Of a stretch of 64,000 bases of DNA, positions 39,438-49,130 are shown piece after piece. A model generated the notes under the pieces. It saw only the letters and a program-made list of their open reading frames with translations. It did no database searches and was not told where the DNA came from. The stretch comes from Cranoglanis bouderius (taxonomy: Eukaryota > Chordata > Actinopteri > Siluriformes > Cranoglanididae): assembly GCA_023630585.1 (NCBI GenBank), contig CM042567.1:17234501-17298500 (forward strand). Reading direction: 5' to 3'. Positions within the stretch are counted from its first letter, which is position 1, and the number at the start of each line of letters is the position of its first letter. The translations under genes were made by a program, and so were the position numbers.

Positions 39438-42400
39438 ATGGACGCAGCGGAGGAAATTCGTCACGCAATCGCAGCCCACGGTCAAATTATCAACGCGCAA
39501 CAACAACGCTTGGGAGAAATGGATCAGAGTCTTCAACTTCTCTCTCAAGTCACGGCTACAGCAACGCAGCGCGCCGCTCCCACATCCTTTTCTACACCTC
39601 GACTGCCTATGCCCGTACCCGATAAGTACAACGGTGACACTGGATTATGTAAGGGGTTCATCTTACAATGCTCCTTATACTTTGACTGTTGTGGGGAAAT
39701 GGGGGATCATGAGAAAGTGGCGCGATTCATCTCCTTATTAACAGGCAAGGCTTTAAGGTGGGCGGCGGCAGTAAGGGAACGAGGGGGAGAAACGGTTGCT
39801 TCCTATGACACCTTTGTCTCCATGTTCCGGCGGGTGTTTGACCACGCCCCCGATCACCAGGAAGTCGGGGAACGGCTCCTAACACTAAGGCAAGGCTCAC
39901 TTCGAGTGGCGGATTACGCGTTAGAATTCCGGACTATCGCTGCGGGTAGCGGCTGGAATGACGTGGCGTTAAAAGCGGTCTTCCGTCAGGGCCTTAATCC
40001 CGCCATAATCACTGAGATGGCCTGCCGCGATGAACCTCTTAACCTGGATTCGTTAATTGATCTCGCCATTCGCCTCGATCAACTTCTCTACAGCCGTAGG
40101 CATTCATCTCAGCACCCTGAATCAACCCGACTCCCCGCTAGCGACGAACCCATGCAGATCGGCCATGCTAAACTGGACCCCGAAGAGAAAGAAAGGAGAC
40201 GCCGAGAGAATCTGTGTCTCTACTGTGGCCGCGCTGACCACTCTCTTCATTCCTGCCCTGTCCGCCCCACAAGCATACCTCCGACGAGGGGCGGACAACG
40301 CACCCGTTCAACCCCGGTGAGTCAGATTCCTGATGTTACTTCATGTTTTTTTACTCTACCCGTCTACCTTGAACATTCAGGTGCCTGTACTCTTGTTACA
40401 GCCATGCTCGACTCCGGAGCAGCGGGCAACTTCATCGACGAGGAAATAGTGTGTCAGCTAGACCTAGACACTCGTCCCCTACCTCAACCACTAAAGATTC
40501 AAGCCATCGACGGTACGCCCATCGGAAACATCACCCGCTACACACACACCCTGGGGGTTCGGGTCAGCGCTCTCCACCACGAAGAATTATCCTTCTGGGT
40601 TATCAAGTCTACCCGATACCCCGTGGTTTTGGGCTTACCGTGGCTGAGAAAACATAACCCTCACATCTCTTGGGCCAACCAGCAAATACTTAACTGGTCA
40701 CCCTTCTGTCACCAACAATGCCTTAACACCTTATCACTCACTGTCGCGACTACATCCGTTGAAAGCCCTGAAAACGCACCCACCGTCTGTATACCCCACG
40801 AGTATAGCGACCTCAAGGAGGTGTTTAGTAAACTCAGGGCTAGCGGTCTTCCACCTCATCGTTCATACGACTGTTCCATAGACCTCCTGCCGGGTATGAC
40901 TCCGCCTCGTGGACATATATATCCCCTGTCCCAAGCAGAACATAAAGCCATGTCCGAATACATTCAGGAGGCTCTCCAACAGGGATATATTCGTCACTCC
41001 ACCTCCCCGGCAGCAGCCAGCTTCTTTTTCGTGGCCAAGAAGGGAGGCGGCCTTCGTCCTTGCATTGACTACCGAGGGCTCAACCGCGCCTCGGTGAAAT
41101 ATCCCTACCCCCTTCCACTCGTCCCTTCCGCCTTAGAACAACTTCGTGAAGCCCGATATTTCATCAAGCTGGACCTCCGTAGCGCGTACAACTTGGTGCG
41201 TATCCGGGAAGGGGATGAGTGGAAGACTGCCTTCAGCACAACAACAGGTCACTACGAATACCTCGTAATGCCGTATGGGCTAACTAACGCGCCCTCAGTA
41301 TTCCAATGCCTAATTAATGACGTGCTGAGGGACATGTTAGGAAAGTTCGTGGTGGCCTATATTGACGACATTTTGATTTACTCCCCCAACTACAAAATCC
41401 ACGTATCTCAGGTACGCCAGGTTCTCACACGCCTACTGGAAAATGGACTATATGTAAAGGCAGAAAAATGTGAGTTCCACACCAATACTACGACCTTCCT
41501 GGGTTACGTCATTAGCCCCGAGGGAGTGGCCATGGACCAAAGTAAGGTCACGGCGGGAACACAATGGCCCACTCCCACTACCATTAAGGAGCTCCAAAGC
41601 TTCTTGGGCTTCGCCAACTTCTACAGACGCTTTATCCGGGGGTTTAGTTCGATTGCTCTACCCCTTACGTCTCTGTTGCGGGGCGGTCCTCGCCGTCTGG
41701 TTTGGAACCACGAGGCAGAGGGGGCATTTTCCAGACTCAAAGCGGCGTTCACCACGGCTCCTATCCTCAAGCACCCAGACCCTTCTCGTCCCTTCGTAGT
41801 AGAAGTAGATGCCTCTGAGGCGGGGGTGGGGGCCGTATTATCCCAACGTCTAGGGGAAAAACCAAAACTTCACCCCGTCGCCTTCTTTTCAAAAAAACTA
41901 TCGCCGGCAGAACAGAATTATGACGTGGGAGATCGTGAACTACTAGCTATAAAATTAGCTTTGGAGGAGTGGCGACACTGGCTAGAGGGGGCAGAACACC
42001 CATTTACCGTTTTCACTGATCACAAGAATTTAGAATATCTGCACACAGCCAAACGACTTAACCCTCGCCAAGCACGTTGGTCTCTGTTTTTCGCACGTTT
42101 TCAGTTTACCCTTTCTTATCGCCCCGGGTCCAAGAACCACAAGGCGGACGCCCTTTCCCGACTCCACACTAGGGATTCACCACCTTCCAAACCCGACCAC
42201 ATCCTACCTCCCTCCTGTTTTGTCGGTAATGTGCACTGGGAATTCGACAGTTTACTTCACAAATTCCCACGTAAGTACGTACCGTCTGCTTGTCCTCCCA
42301 CAAAATTATTTGTCCCTTCCACCTATAGAACCCGATTAATACGATGGGCTCACACGGTTCCCGGTACCGCTCACCCCGGTTCCCTACGCACCTACCACCT

Positions 42401-43820
42401 TTTGTCCCACAAGTACTGGTGGCCCAATATGGCCCAAGAAATACAACAGGCGGTCAAATCTTGTGACACCTGCGCCCAAACCAAGGCACCCAGAACCTTC
42501 CCTGCCGGCAAACTCATGCCACTACCCACTCCTCAACGACCTTGGTCACATCTCGCAGTAGACTTCATCACGGACCTCCCCAATTCTCTGGGTCACACCA
42601 CCATTTTTGTTATTTTAGATCGGTTCTCCAAATCCCTCCGTCTAATTTCCCTGCCCAATCTACCCTCAGCCTTCCACACAGCAGAACTGATATTCTCACA
42701 TGTATTTCGTTATTTTGGGATCCCCGAAGACATAGTTAGCGATCGGGGACCGCAGTTCATATCTCGCGTATGGTCCGGTTTTATGGGTAAATTAGGAGTG
42801 AATGTGAGCCTTACGTCGGGATACCACCCCGAATCCAACGGGCAAGCAGAACGGGTTAACCAAGAAGTCGGAAGAATGCTCCGTTCGTTTTGTCACAAAA
42901 ATCCCTCTGATTGGGCCCGCTTCCTGCCATGGGTGGAATACGCCCAGAACTCACTCCGCCATTCTGCCACTAACCTGACCCCATTCCAATGCGTGCTAGG
43001 ATATCAGCCCCCTCTGTTTCCGTGGGACGCCACGGCCACGGACGCACCAGCCGTAAACGAATGGTTTGACCGCAGTGAACAGGTCTGGGCAAGCACCCAT
43101 AGAAGACTAAAACAAACAGCCTCCAAATCAAAAGCCCAGGCGGATCGCCACCGACAGGTAACACCACGCTACCAACCCGGTGAACGGGTATGGCTCTCCA
43201 CCCAAAACTTGCACCTCAAACATCCCTGCCAGAAGCTCTGTCCTCGTTATCTCGGCCCCTTCAAAGTCATCAGGCCCATCAATGAGGTAACCTACAGACT
43301 AGCCATCCCCAAACACTGGCGCATTTCCCCCTCGTTTCACGTTTCTCTCCTGAAACCCTTCCACACAGGCATCCTCACCTCTCAAAACCCTTCTAATCCA
43401 CCTCCCCCACAGGAAGTTGACGGACAACTGGCCTATCAAATTCATCAGATTCTAAAATCCCGGCGACGTCAAGGTAAACTTCAGTACCTCATTGACTGGG
43501 AGGGGTACGGGCCCGAGGAACAGAGCTGGGTGGCGGCCAAGGACATGCTGGACCCTGAAATGGTGGACGAATTTCACCGCATCCATCCAGAATACCCAAA
43601 ACCTAGACCCAGAGGTCGACCCAGGCAAGGAGAGGCTCCCGGAGTGAGCCCTTTGGGGGGGGGCTCTGTTAGGTCGCGCAAGAAGCGCGACTTCAATTCC
43701 CAGAACTCTTATCCACACACTCCACACTACACTTCCCAGCAAGCTCGGCGGCCTACAAACATGGCCGCCAGGGACTACAACACCCACACACTACCTCGGT
43801 CACAATCACCCTCGTTCTAA
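39438..43820 (+). CDS. Gag-Pol polyprotein with chromodomain, 1460 aa, uninterrupted
   Basis: The ATG at 39438 opens one frame. Capsid region: about aa 55-230. CCHC zinc knuckle: aa 260-273 (CLYCGRADHSLHSC). Aspartic protease: LDSGAAGNF, Asp325. Reverse transcriptase: 'RPCIDYRGLNRASVKYPYPL', 'IKLDLRSAYNLVRI' and YIDD at aa 641-644. RNase H: Asp791 ('VVEVDASEAGVGAVLS') and Asp861 ('TVFTDHKNLEYL'). Integrase: H972, H979, C1009, C1012 zinc site; then Asp1042, Asp1102, Glu1138 (D,D35E). A GPF motif lies in 'RYLGPFKVIRPINEVTYRL', and a chromodomain at about aa 1333-1385 ('YLIDWEGYGPEEQSWV'). Gag and Pol are fused without frameshift. The last 50 codons (aa 1411-1460) lie in the 3' LTR. Every catalytic residue checked is present, so the element may be competent. 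The chromodomain would steer integration to modified chromatin. Confidence 0.96.
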   Translation: MDAAEEIRHAIAAHGQIINAQQQRLGEMDQSLQLLSQVTATATQRAAPTSFSTPRLPMPVPDKYNGDTGLCKGFILQCSLYFDCCGEMGDHEKVARFISLLTGKALRWAAAVRERGGETVASYDTFVSMFRRVFDHAPDHQEVGERLLTLRQGSLRVADYALEFRTIAAGSGWNDVALKAVFRQGLNPAIITEMACRDEPLNLDSLIDLAIRLDQLLYSRRHSSQHPESTRLPASDEPMQIGHAKLDPEEKERRRRENLCLYCGRADHSLHSCPVRPTSIPPTRGGQRTRSTPVSQIPDVTSCFFTLPVYLEHSGACTLVTAMLDSGAAGNFIDEEIVCQLDLDTRPLPQPLKIQAIDGTPIGNITRYTHTLGVRVSALHHEELSFWVIKSTRYPVVLGLPWLRKHNPHISWANQQILNWSPFCHQQCLNTLSLTVATTSVESPENAPTVCIPHEYSDLKEVFSKLRASGLPPHRSYDCSIDLLPGMTPPRGHIYPLSQAEHKAMSEYIQEALQQGYIRHSTSPAAASFFFVAKKGGGLRPCIDYRGLNRASVKYPYPLPLVPSALEQLREARYFIKLDLRSAYNLVRIREGDEWKTAFSTTTGHYEYLVMPYGLTNAPSVFQCLINDVLRDMLGKFVVAYIDDILIYSPNYKIHVSQVRQVLTRLLENGLYVKAEKCEFHTNTTTFLGYVISPEGVAMDQSKVTAGTQWPTPTTIKELQSFLGFANFYRRFIRGFSSIALPLTSLLRGGPRRLVWNHEAEGAFSRLKAAFTTAPILKHPDPSRPFVVEVDASEAGVGAVLSQRLGEKPKLHPVAFFSKKLSPAEQNYDVGDRELLAIKLALEEWRHWLEGAEHPFTVFTDHKNLEYLHTAKRLNPRQARWSLFFARFQFTLSYRPGSKNHKADALSRLHTRDSPPSKPDHILPPSCFVGNVHWEFDSLLHKFPRKYVPSACPPTKLFVPSTYRTRLIRWAHTVPGTAHPGSLRTYHLLSHKYWWPNMAQEIQQAVKSCDTCAQTKAPRTFPAGKLMPLPTPQRPWSHLAVDFITDLPNSLGHTTIFVILDRFSKSLRLISLPNLPSAFHTAELIFSHVFRYFGIPEDIVSDRGPQFISRVWSGFMGKLGVNVSLTSGYHPESNGQAERVNQEVGRMLRSFCHKNPSDWARFLPWVEYAQNSLRHSATNLTPFQCVLGYQPPLFPWDATATDAPAVNEWFDRSEQVWASTHRRLKQTASKSKAQADRHRQVTPRYQPGERVWLSTQNLHLKHPCQKLCPRYLGPFKVIRPINEVTYRLAIPKHWRISPSFHVSLLKPFHTGILTSQNPSNPPPPQEVDGQLAYQIHQILKSRRRQGKLQYLIDWEGYGPEEQSWVAAKDMLDPEMVDEFHRIHPEYPKPRPRGRPRQGEAPGVSPLGGGSVRSRKKRDFNSQNSYPHTPHYTSQQARRPTNMAARDYNTHTLPRSQSPSF
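43653..43666 (+). other. Polypurine tract of the chromovirus
   Basis: 'tttggggggggggctc' lies immediately before the 3' LTR. A run of ten G residues is where plus-strand synthesis would start. It is translated as part of the ORF (LGGGS). Confidence 0.8.
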
Positions 43821-44353
43821 TCCCGCGCACCTGTCTTCTATTTCACTAACACGTTATTTAAGGACTTTTCTGTTACAGGTCTAACGCGAAGTATTGTTTG
43901 TTTTTTCCCAAATCTAACCTTACTGAGCTACTGCAACCTGGACCGATTCTCACGGCATTTGACATTAAGCTAAGTACTCTGGATTCCGATTTTCTCTCAA
44001 GCCCTCTTCCTATTTTACACATCTCGGTGATAGGTTTACTTGCACAAGTGTTTGATTTTCTGTTAGCGCTAATAGTTTGCACACCTTTTGTAATTACCAC
44101 TATTTTGTTGTAAGGGTTCATTGTTGGATGCTGTTTTTGTTCGTTTTTTCCTTCCGTGGTTAAGTGTGTGTTTTTTGTACTACTAGCGCTAATACTTTTG
44201 AGAGTGTGTACAAGCTCTGCTTTAATATCCTGCGAAGACTCGAAGCCTTCTAAAAGACTGTTGTTTGCCCTGTGTCCTTTTCTCATGCATGCTGAATAAA
44301 GTGACGAAGTTTTTGACCGCAACTGTGTCCAGCCTGCTTCTGGTATCGTAACA
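43667..44353 (+). repeat. 3' LTR of the chromovirus
   Basis: 687 bp with one difference from the 5' LTR (44257). AATAAA is at 44295-44300. The first 154 bp include the end of the Gag-Pol frame. Followed by tcatc at 44354-44358. Confidence 0.95.
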
Positions 44354-44358
44354 TCATC

Positions 44359-45908
44359 TGAGTGTTTGGTACATTTCAACCAAAAAAATCTTTTTGAAAA
44401 TTTATTAATGAAGGTCTACCTTGTCTTATCTTATCTTAAATAAATTGTCATTTATTTTGGGTGTAAGAAAATCATGTTAAAACAGAGTAAATAAAACTCA
44501 TTAAAAGTAAGTTTTTGAGTTACAAAAGGTCATGTAAAAATTAATCACAGCCACTTTATACTAGCTGGATTGAGTTCATATAGAGTATATACAGGGCCAA
44601 ATCTTAATGAAGAGTTTAGTACATTAGCCTTTGTATGACTCTGAAGCATGCTTAAGTCTAGGCCTATATTTATTTTAAAGTTGTTTATCAGGACTCCATT
44701 CATGTGAAAAAAGTATATTAAAAAATAGGAACATTTCATGTTCTTTCACCAATGCTGGTCCAGTTCAAACTCAACATGTGTTGTTTAAGGGTGTGTGAAT
44801 ACCAGTATTGTTTACAATAAAGCTGCACAAAGACTCCTTTTTGAGGATCTGAACAAGCAGCAACGCTGGAGCAATCATAGAAAAGGGTGTGGGGCATGCC
44901 ACTGTGCTCTGAATGATTTCATCTGTGGTCATTTTGCTTAGAAGCACAGGGTGGACAAGTACTGCTATTAGAAAGCAGGCACTGTATGTTGGCTACAAGG
45001 TTTGATTCATTTGAGAAAACTTGTGCTATGAATGCCATAGAGTAACTTCCTGAGGTTGCAACTTGTCTTTCTTCACTGCCTACTGAAATAGCAATGAAAA
45101 AACACAGATGTTAAGAAGCTCCAAAAAAGCTAATGTTAAGACTTAGCCTACCTTAAATGTTTGTAATAAAATAATAGTTAGATGAAAACTGTGTCATAGA
45201 AAGCAATCAAAATATCTGTGAAATTGCAAATGCTTGGACAAATATAACAGTTCTGTGGGAAGTTAATCTGATTTTAAACTATGTTTGCATCTCAGAAGGC
45301 CTATGTACATTTTGTGGTGTGTTTGTTGTTTTTTGGGGGTTGCCACTAACAGTGAGCTCTGCTTTTCACAACTAAAGCTGTATTGAAGGTGTGAAAAGGA
45401 TTAACAAATGCATATATATTTATGAATAGGGTTTTTAATATATGCTTATATCCCTGATCCTTACCAAGTTGAGTATATACTGGGAGATATGTCAAGGACA
45501 CTGGCAATTGATAAAAGGAAAATGCCTATGGCACTCAGATAAACATTATCTTGTTAATGTAACCGGAGTGTTTCTGTAAGCCGCAGTCTGTTCTAATCTG
45601 TAGTGTTCTGCTGATATAATGAGCACTCAGGCAATGTTGAGTGATCAGTCCCTTAATTTGTCGGCACGATATAAAATAAAAGCATAAAAATAATGCATGG
45701 TTCCATGTGACCATTGTAACATTATTGGTGTTCCAAATCGATTGTGAGTTTGTCATAATTAATAAAAAAAAATACTAAAATAACCCCCTCCTTTGTGCAA
45801 GTTTGAGTAGGAGGGCACAGGTAGCTTTGAAGATGAAGAGAAACGCTGCCCAGCAGACCACTTTGCATTGCTGGTGAGAGAGGGACAGTTAAAAATAACA
45901 AATATGTA
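44359..45908. other. Flanking AT-rich sequence, no supported gene
   Basis: Short frames only (44545-44739, 45535-45953 on the minus strand), with no domains. No repeat that I can name. It may be non-repetitive host sequence. Confidence 0.5.
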
Positions 45909-47261
45909 CTGTATTTGATCCCCTGCTGATTTTGTACGTTTGCCCACTGACAAAGAAATGATCAGTCTATAATTTTAATGGTAGGTGTATTTTAACAGTG
46001 AGAGACAGAATAACAACAAAAAAATCCAGAAAAATGCATTTCAAAAAAGTTATAAATTGATTTGCATTTTAATGAGTGAAATAAGTATTTGATCCCCTAT
46101 CAATCAGCAAGATTTCTGGCTCCCAGGTGTCTTTTACACTCCATTTTACACTCCCTTTACCTCTCTTAAAGGGAGTGCTCCTAATCTCAGTTTGTTACCT
46201 GTAAAAAGACACCTGTCCACAGAAGCAATCAATCAATCAGATTCCAAACTCTCCACCATGGCCAAGACCAAAGAGCTGTCCAAGGATGTCAGGGACAAGA
46301 TTGTAGACCTACACAAGGCTGGAATAGGCTACAAGACCATCGCCAAGCAGCTTGGTGAGAAGGTGACAACAGTTGGTGCGATTATTCGCAAATGGAAGAA
46401 ACTGTCAGTCTCCCTCGGTCTGGGGCTCCATGCAAGATCTCACCTCGTGGAGTTTCAATGATCATGAGAACGGTGAGGAATCAGCCCAGAACTACATGGG
46501 AGGATCTTGCTAATGATCTCAAGGCAGCTGGGACCATAGTCACCAAGAAAAAAATTGGTAACACACTATGCCGTGAAGGACTGAAATCCTGCAGCAAGGT
46601 CCCCCTGCTCAAGAAAGCACATGTACAGGCCCATCTGAAGTTTGCCTGAATGATTCAGAGGAGAACTGGGTGAAAGTGTTGTGGTCAGATCTCTTTGGCA
46701 TCAACTCAACTCGCCGTGTTTGGAGGAGGAGGAATGCTGCCTATGACCCCAAGTCATAACACCATCCCCACCGTCAAACATGGAGGTGGGAACATTATGC
46801 TTTAGGGGTGTTTTTCTGCTAAGGGGACAGGACAACTGCACCGCATCAAAGGAACGATGGACGGGGCCATGTACCGTCAAATCTTGGGTGAGAACCTCCT
46901 TCCCTCAGCCAGGGCATTGAAAATGACCTTAATGACTTGGAGAGGATCTGCAAAGAGGAGTGGGACAAAATCCCTCCTGAGATGTGTACAAACCTGGTGG
47001 CCAACTACAAGAAACGTCTGACCTCTGTTATTGTCAACAAGGGTTTTACCACCAAGTACTAAGTCGAATACTTATTTCCCTCATTAAAATTCAAATCAAT
47101 TTATATCTTTTATGAAATGCATTTTTCTGGATTTTTTTGTTGTTATTCTGTCTCTCAGTGTCAAAATACACCTACCATTAAAATTATAGACTGATCATTT
47201 CTTTGTCAGTGGGCAAACATACAAAATCAGCAGGGGATCAAATACCTTTTTCCCCCCACTG
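45909..47261 (+). mobile_element. Tc1-like element with ~190-bp inverted repeats
   Basis: Left 'actgtatttgatcccctgct' and right 'agcaggggatcaaatacctt' are inverted. 'aaaattatagactgatcatt' and 'aatgcatttttctggatttt' pair with their complements. The right terminus is 'ccccccactg' followed by TA. The left terminus is slightly truncated. Family fragment also at 16822-16998. Confidence 0.85.
46259..47062 (+). pseudogene. Tc1-like transposase, internally deleted
   Basis: The ATG at 46259 starts '[20 protein letters not shown]' with the helix-turn-helix '[20 protein letters not shown]'. A frameshift leads to '[20 protein letters not shown]' (46392-46649). Past a stop, 'ENWVKVLWSDLFGIN' is the first catalytic Asp zone (Glu of DE lost). 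The region normally containing the second Asp is deleted, and the C-terminus resumes '[20 protein letters not shown]' and ends 'VNKGFTTKY' near 47061. Confidence 0.85.
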
Positions 47262-47284
47262 TATAGCTCAAGGTTTCCTAATGT

Positions 47285-48382
47285 ACATCCTGTGCCCAGG
47301 CCAAAGTTCCTCAAACCCTGCCAGCAGGAAAGCTCTTACCTCTGCCCACTCTGCAATCCACGTGGTCTCATCAAGCCATTGATTTCCTCACAGACCTACC
47401 TTAATCTCATAGTAATACCACTATCCTGGTGGTCATCAACCAATTTTCTAAATCTTTACATCTCCCCCACCTACCATCAGCCTTTTCCACAGCAGAACTA
47501 CTATTTAACCACATGTTCTGTTACTTTGGGATTCCTGTGGATATAGTGAGTGGTTGAGTCCCACAGTTCACCTCACCAGTATGGGCTAGTTTTATGGAGA
47601 AACTGGGGGTGTTTCAGAGTTTCAGGACACTACCCTCAAGCGAATGGGCAAGCTGAGTGGGTCAACCAGGAGGTGAGTCATTTTTTTTTACGTACATTCT
47701 GTGCTAACAACCCTGTGGATTGGGCGTAGTTCTTTCCATGAGCTGAATATGCCCAGAACTCATTACGCCACTCTGCCACCCAACTCATTCCTTTCCAAAC
47801 CCCATTGTTCCCATGGAAAGCCAACCAAACCAGTTTTCCATTAGTGGATGAATGGTTTAGAAGAAGTAAACAAGTTTGGGAGGACACCCATCAAAGACTG
47901 GAACAAACCTCACAGCAGAACAAGGAACAAGCTGACAAACACCGGGGACCCAATTACCAACCTGGAGATCAAGGATGGCTCTCCACACAAGACCTTCGCC
48001 ACCCACATCCATGCAAAAATCTCAACCACAGATATATTGGCCCATTTAAAATCAACAAACAAATTAATGACGTCACATATAGACTAGACTTACCACAGCA
48101 TTGGGGTATCTCCCCATCCTTCCACGTCTCTCGTCTAAAGCCAGTTATACCCAGCCCTAGTGTTCTGTCATTACCAAGCCTTATATATCGTGTTAGATTC
48201 TCCTGTTTTTGACCCTATTTCTGCCCAGTGTTTTTGTGATTTTTGCCTTGCCTAGTTCAGTCTCTTTGTTCTGCCTGTTTTTTGATATACGATTCTGCAT
48301 TACCCTTTGGATTGTCTGCTTGGTTTTCTAATAAACTGCATCTTGTACCTGCTGTTGCATCCACATCTACTCATTTCCTGAC
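47285..48382 (+). mobile_element. Second chromovirus relic: integrase and LTR end
   Basis: Degenerate integrase catalytic domain (47360-47680) with stops replacing parts of the D,D35E triad, a C-terminal domain frame (47805-48180), then an LTR-like tail with AATAAA (about 48330) ending 'ttcctgaca' at 48382. Related to, but clearly older than, the 38734-44353 element. Confidence 0.8.
47290..48180 (+). pseudogene. Chromovirus integrase fragment
   Basis: '[20 protein letters not shown]' and 'FLTDLP' carry the first Asp. '[13 protein letters not shown]' has a stop just after the second catalytic position, and a third-motif remnant is near 47640. 47805-48180 reads 'FPLVDEWFRRSKQVWEDTHQ', 'YQPGDQGWLSTQDLR', 'RYIGPFKINKQINDVTYRL' and 'GISPSFHVSRLKPV'. 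These parallel the intact ORF at 39438-43820 almost residue for residue in places. Confidence 0.8.
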
Positions 48383-48600
48383 ACCTAGATTACTGGCAGA
48401 CCCACAATAGGCCCTATTTGCTTAATGGTTTCTATATGAAAAGTGTGATGGGCTGTTGAATGTATGATGTTTTTGTTACACCTTGGACAACTTATTGTTT
48501 ACATTTTACTGTCATTATTGCAGACCTCTGACTTTATGCAACATCCGCATATGGACCAAAAATTTTTAAAAAAAAGTTTGAGTACCCCTGGCCATAGAGC
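48383..48600. other. No recognisable feature
   Basis: Short AT-rich stretch between a gypsy LTR end and a GC-rich repeat block. Confidence 0.5.
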
Positions 48601-48960
48601 ATCTAATCTTAAAACAGTGTTTTAACTGTCCTGTACTGTTGACACGGGGTTGTCCACAGTAAACCCCCATGGTGGCCCCAAAGGGCAAAACTGCTGTGGG
48701 CCCTGCATGAACTAATCCACAGGGGGGCCCATGTGAGCTTTCTGTGGGCAAGAACACAGTGTGTTGCCCAAAGAAAATCCTCATGGGGGCCCAGAAGGGC
48801 AAAAGTGCTGTTGGCCCTGCATGGGCTAACTCCCCAAAAGGGCAAAAAGTGGGCCCTGTGTGGGTTTACCCTACCCACACTGCCCCACAGTAAACCCACA
48901 CCTACCCATGGTGGGCCCGCACATGTTTGCTGGGTTGTTTGGGACATTTACATCCCTTGT
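48600..48960. repeat. GC-rich imperfect tandem repeat (~113-bp period)
   Basis: 'ccccatggtggccccaaagg' with 'gtgggccctgcatga' (48667-48712) recurs as 'cctcatgggggcccagaagg' with 'ttggccctgcatggg' (48780-48826), and 'gggccctgtgtggg' recurs near 48862. The words GGGCCC, CCCCAT and GGGCAAAA dominate. Frames on the minus strand across it are compositional only. Confidence 0.65.
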
Positions 48961-49019
48961 CCCTTATTTGGGACAATGAATCTTACTTCAGGAAATCAAA
49001 TTAATCCTGGGTCAATCAT

Positions 49020-49130
49020 ATACTACAGACACAATGCAGAAGCCTATCAGCCACGCTTCTCTGTACATGTAATCCTTTATAATCCCAAGAAATTTGCCGG
49101 ATATGGCCTACACGCGCTACTAAATTTCAT
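49020..49130 (+). repeat. Copy of the repeat at 26350-26460
   Basis: 'agcctatcagccacgcttct' and 'ctt(t)ataatcc..gatatggcct' match the region just before the LINE coding part at 26450. It may be LINE 5' untranslated sequence. Confidence 0.6.

Larger units (their letters stand above)
38734..44353 (+). mobile_element. Complete Ty3/gypsy chromovirus (Tf1/sushi-type), apparently young
   Basis: The 5620-bp element has 687-bp LTRs (38734-39420, 43667-44353) that begin TGTTAGG and end GTAACA, differing by one base in my reading (39324 C, 44257 A). The duplication tcatc flanks it (38729-38733, 44354-44358). Internal parts are a primer site at 39422-39431, one Gag-Pol ORF (39438-43820) and a G-rich polypurine tract (about 43653-43663). 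All domains needed for autonomous retrotransposition are visible and catalytic residues are intact. C-terminal chromodomain and single-ORF organisation place it with chromoviruses related to Tf1 and sushi. Its GC-rich coding sequence contrasts with the AT-rich surroundings, consistent with recent arrival. Confidence 0.95.

Noticed and set aside
40057..43787. Overlapping frames of 60-111 codons inside the chromovirus ORF
   Set aside because: Shadow frames of the strongly supported 1460-codon Gag-Pol; none has a domain.
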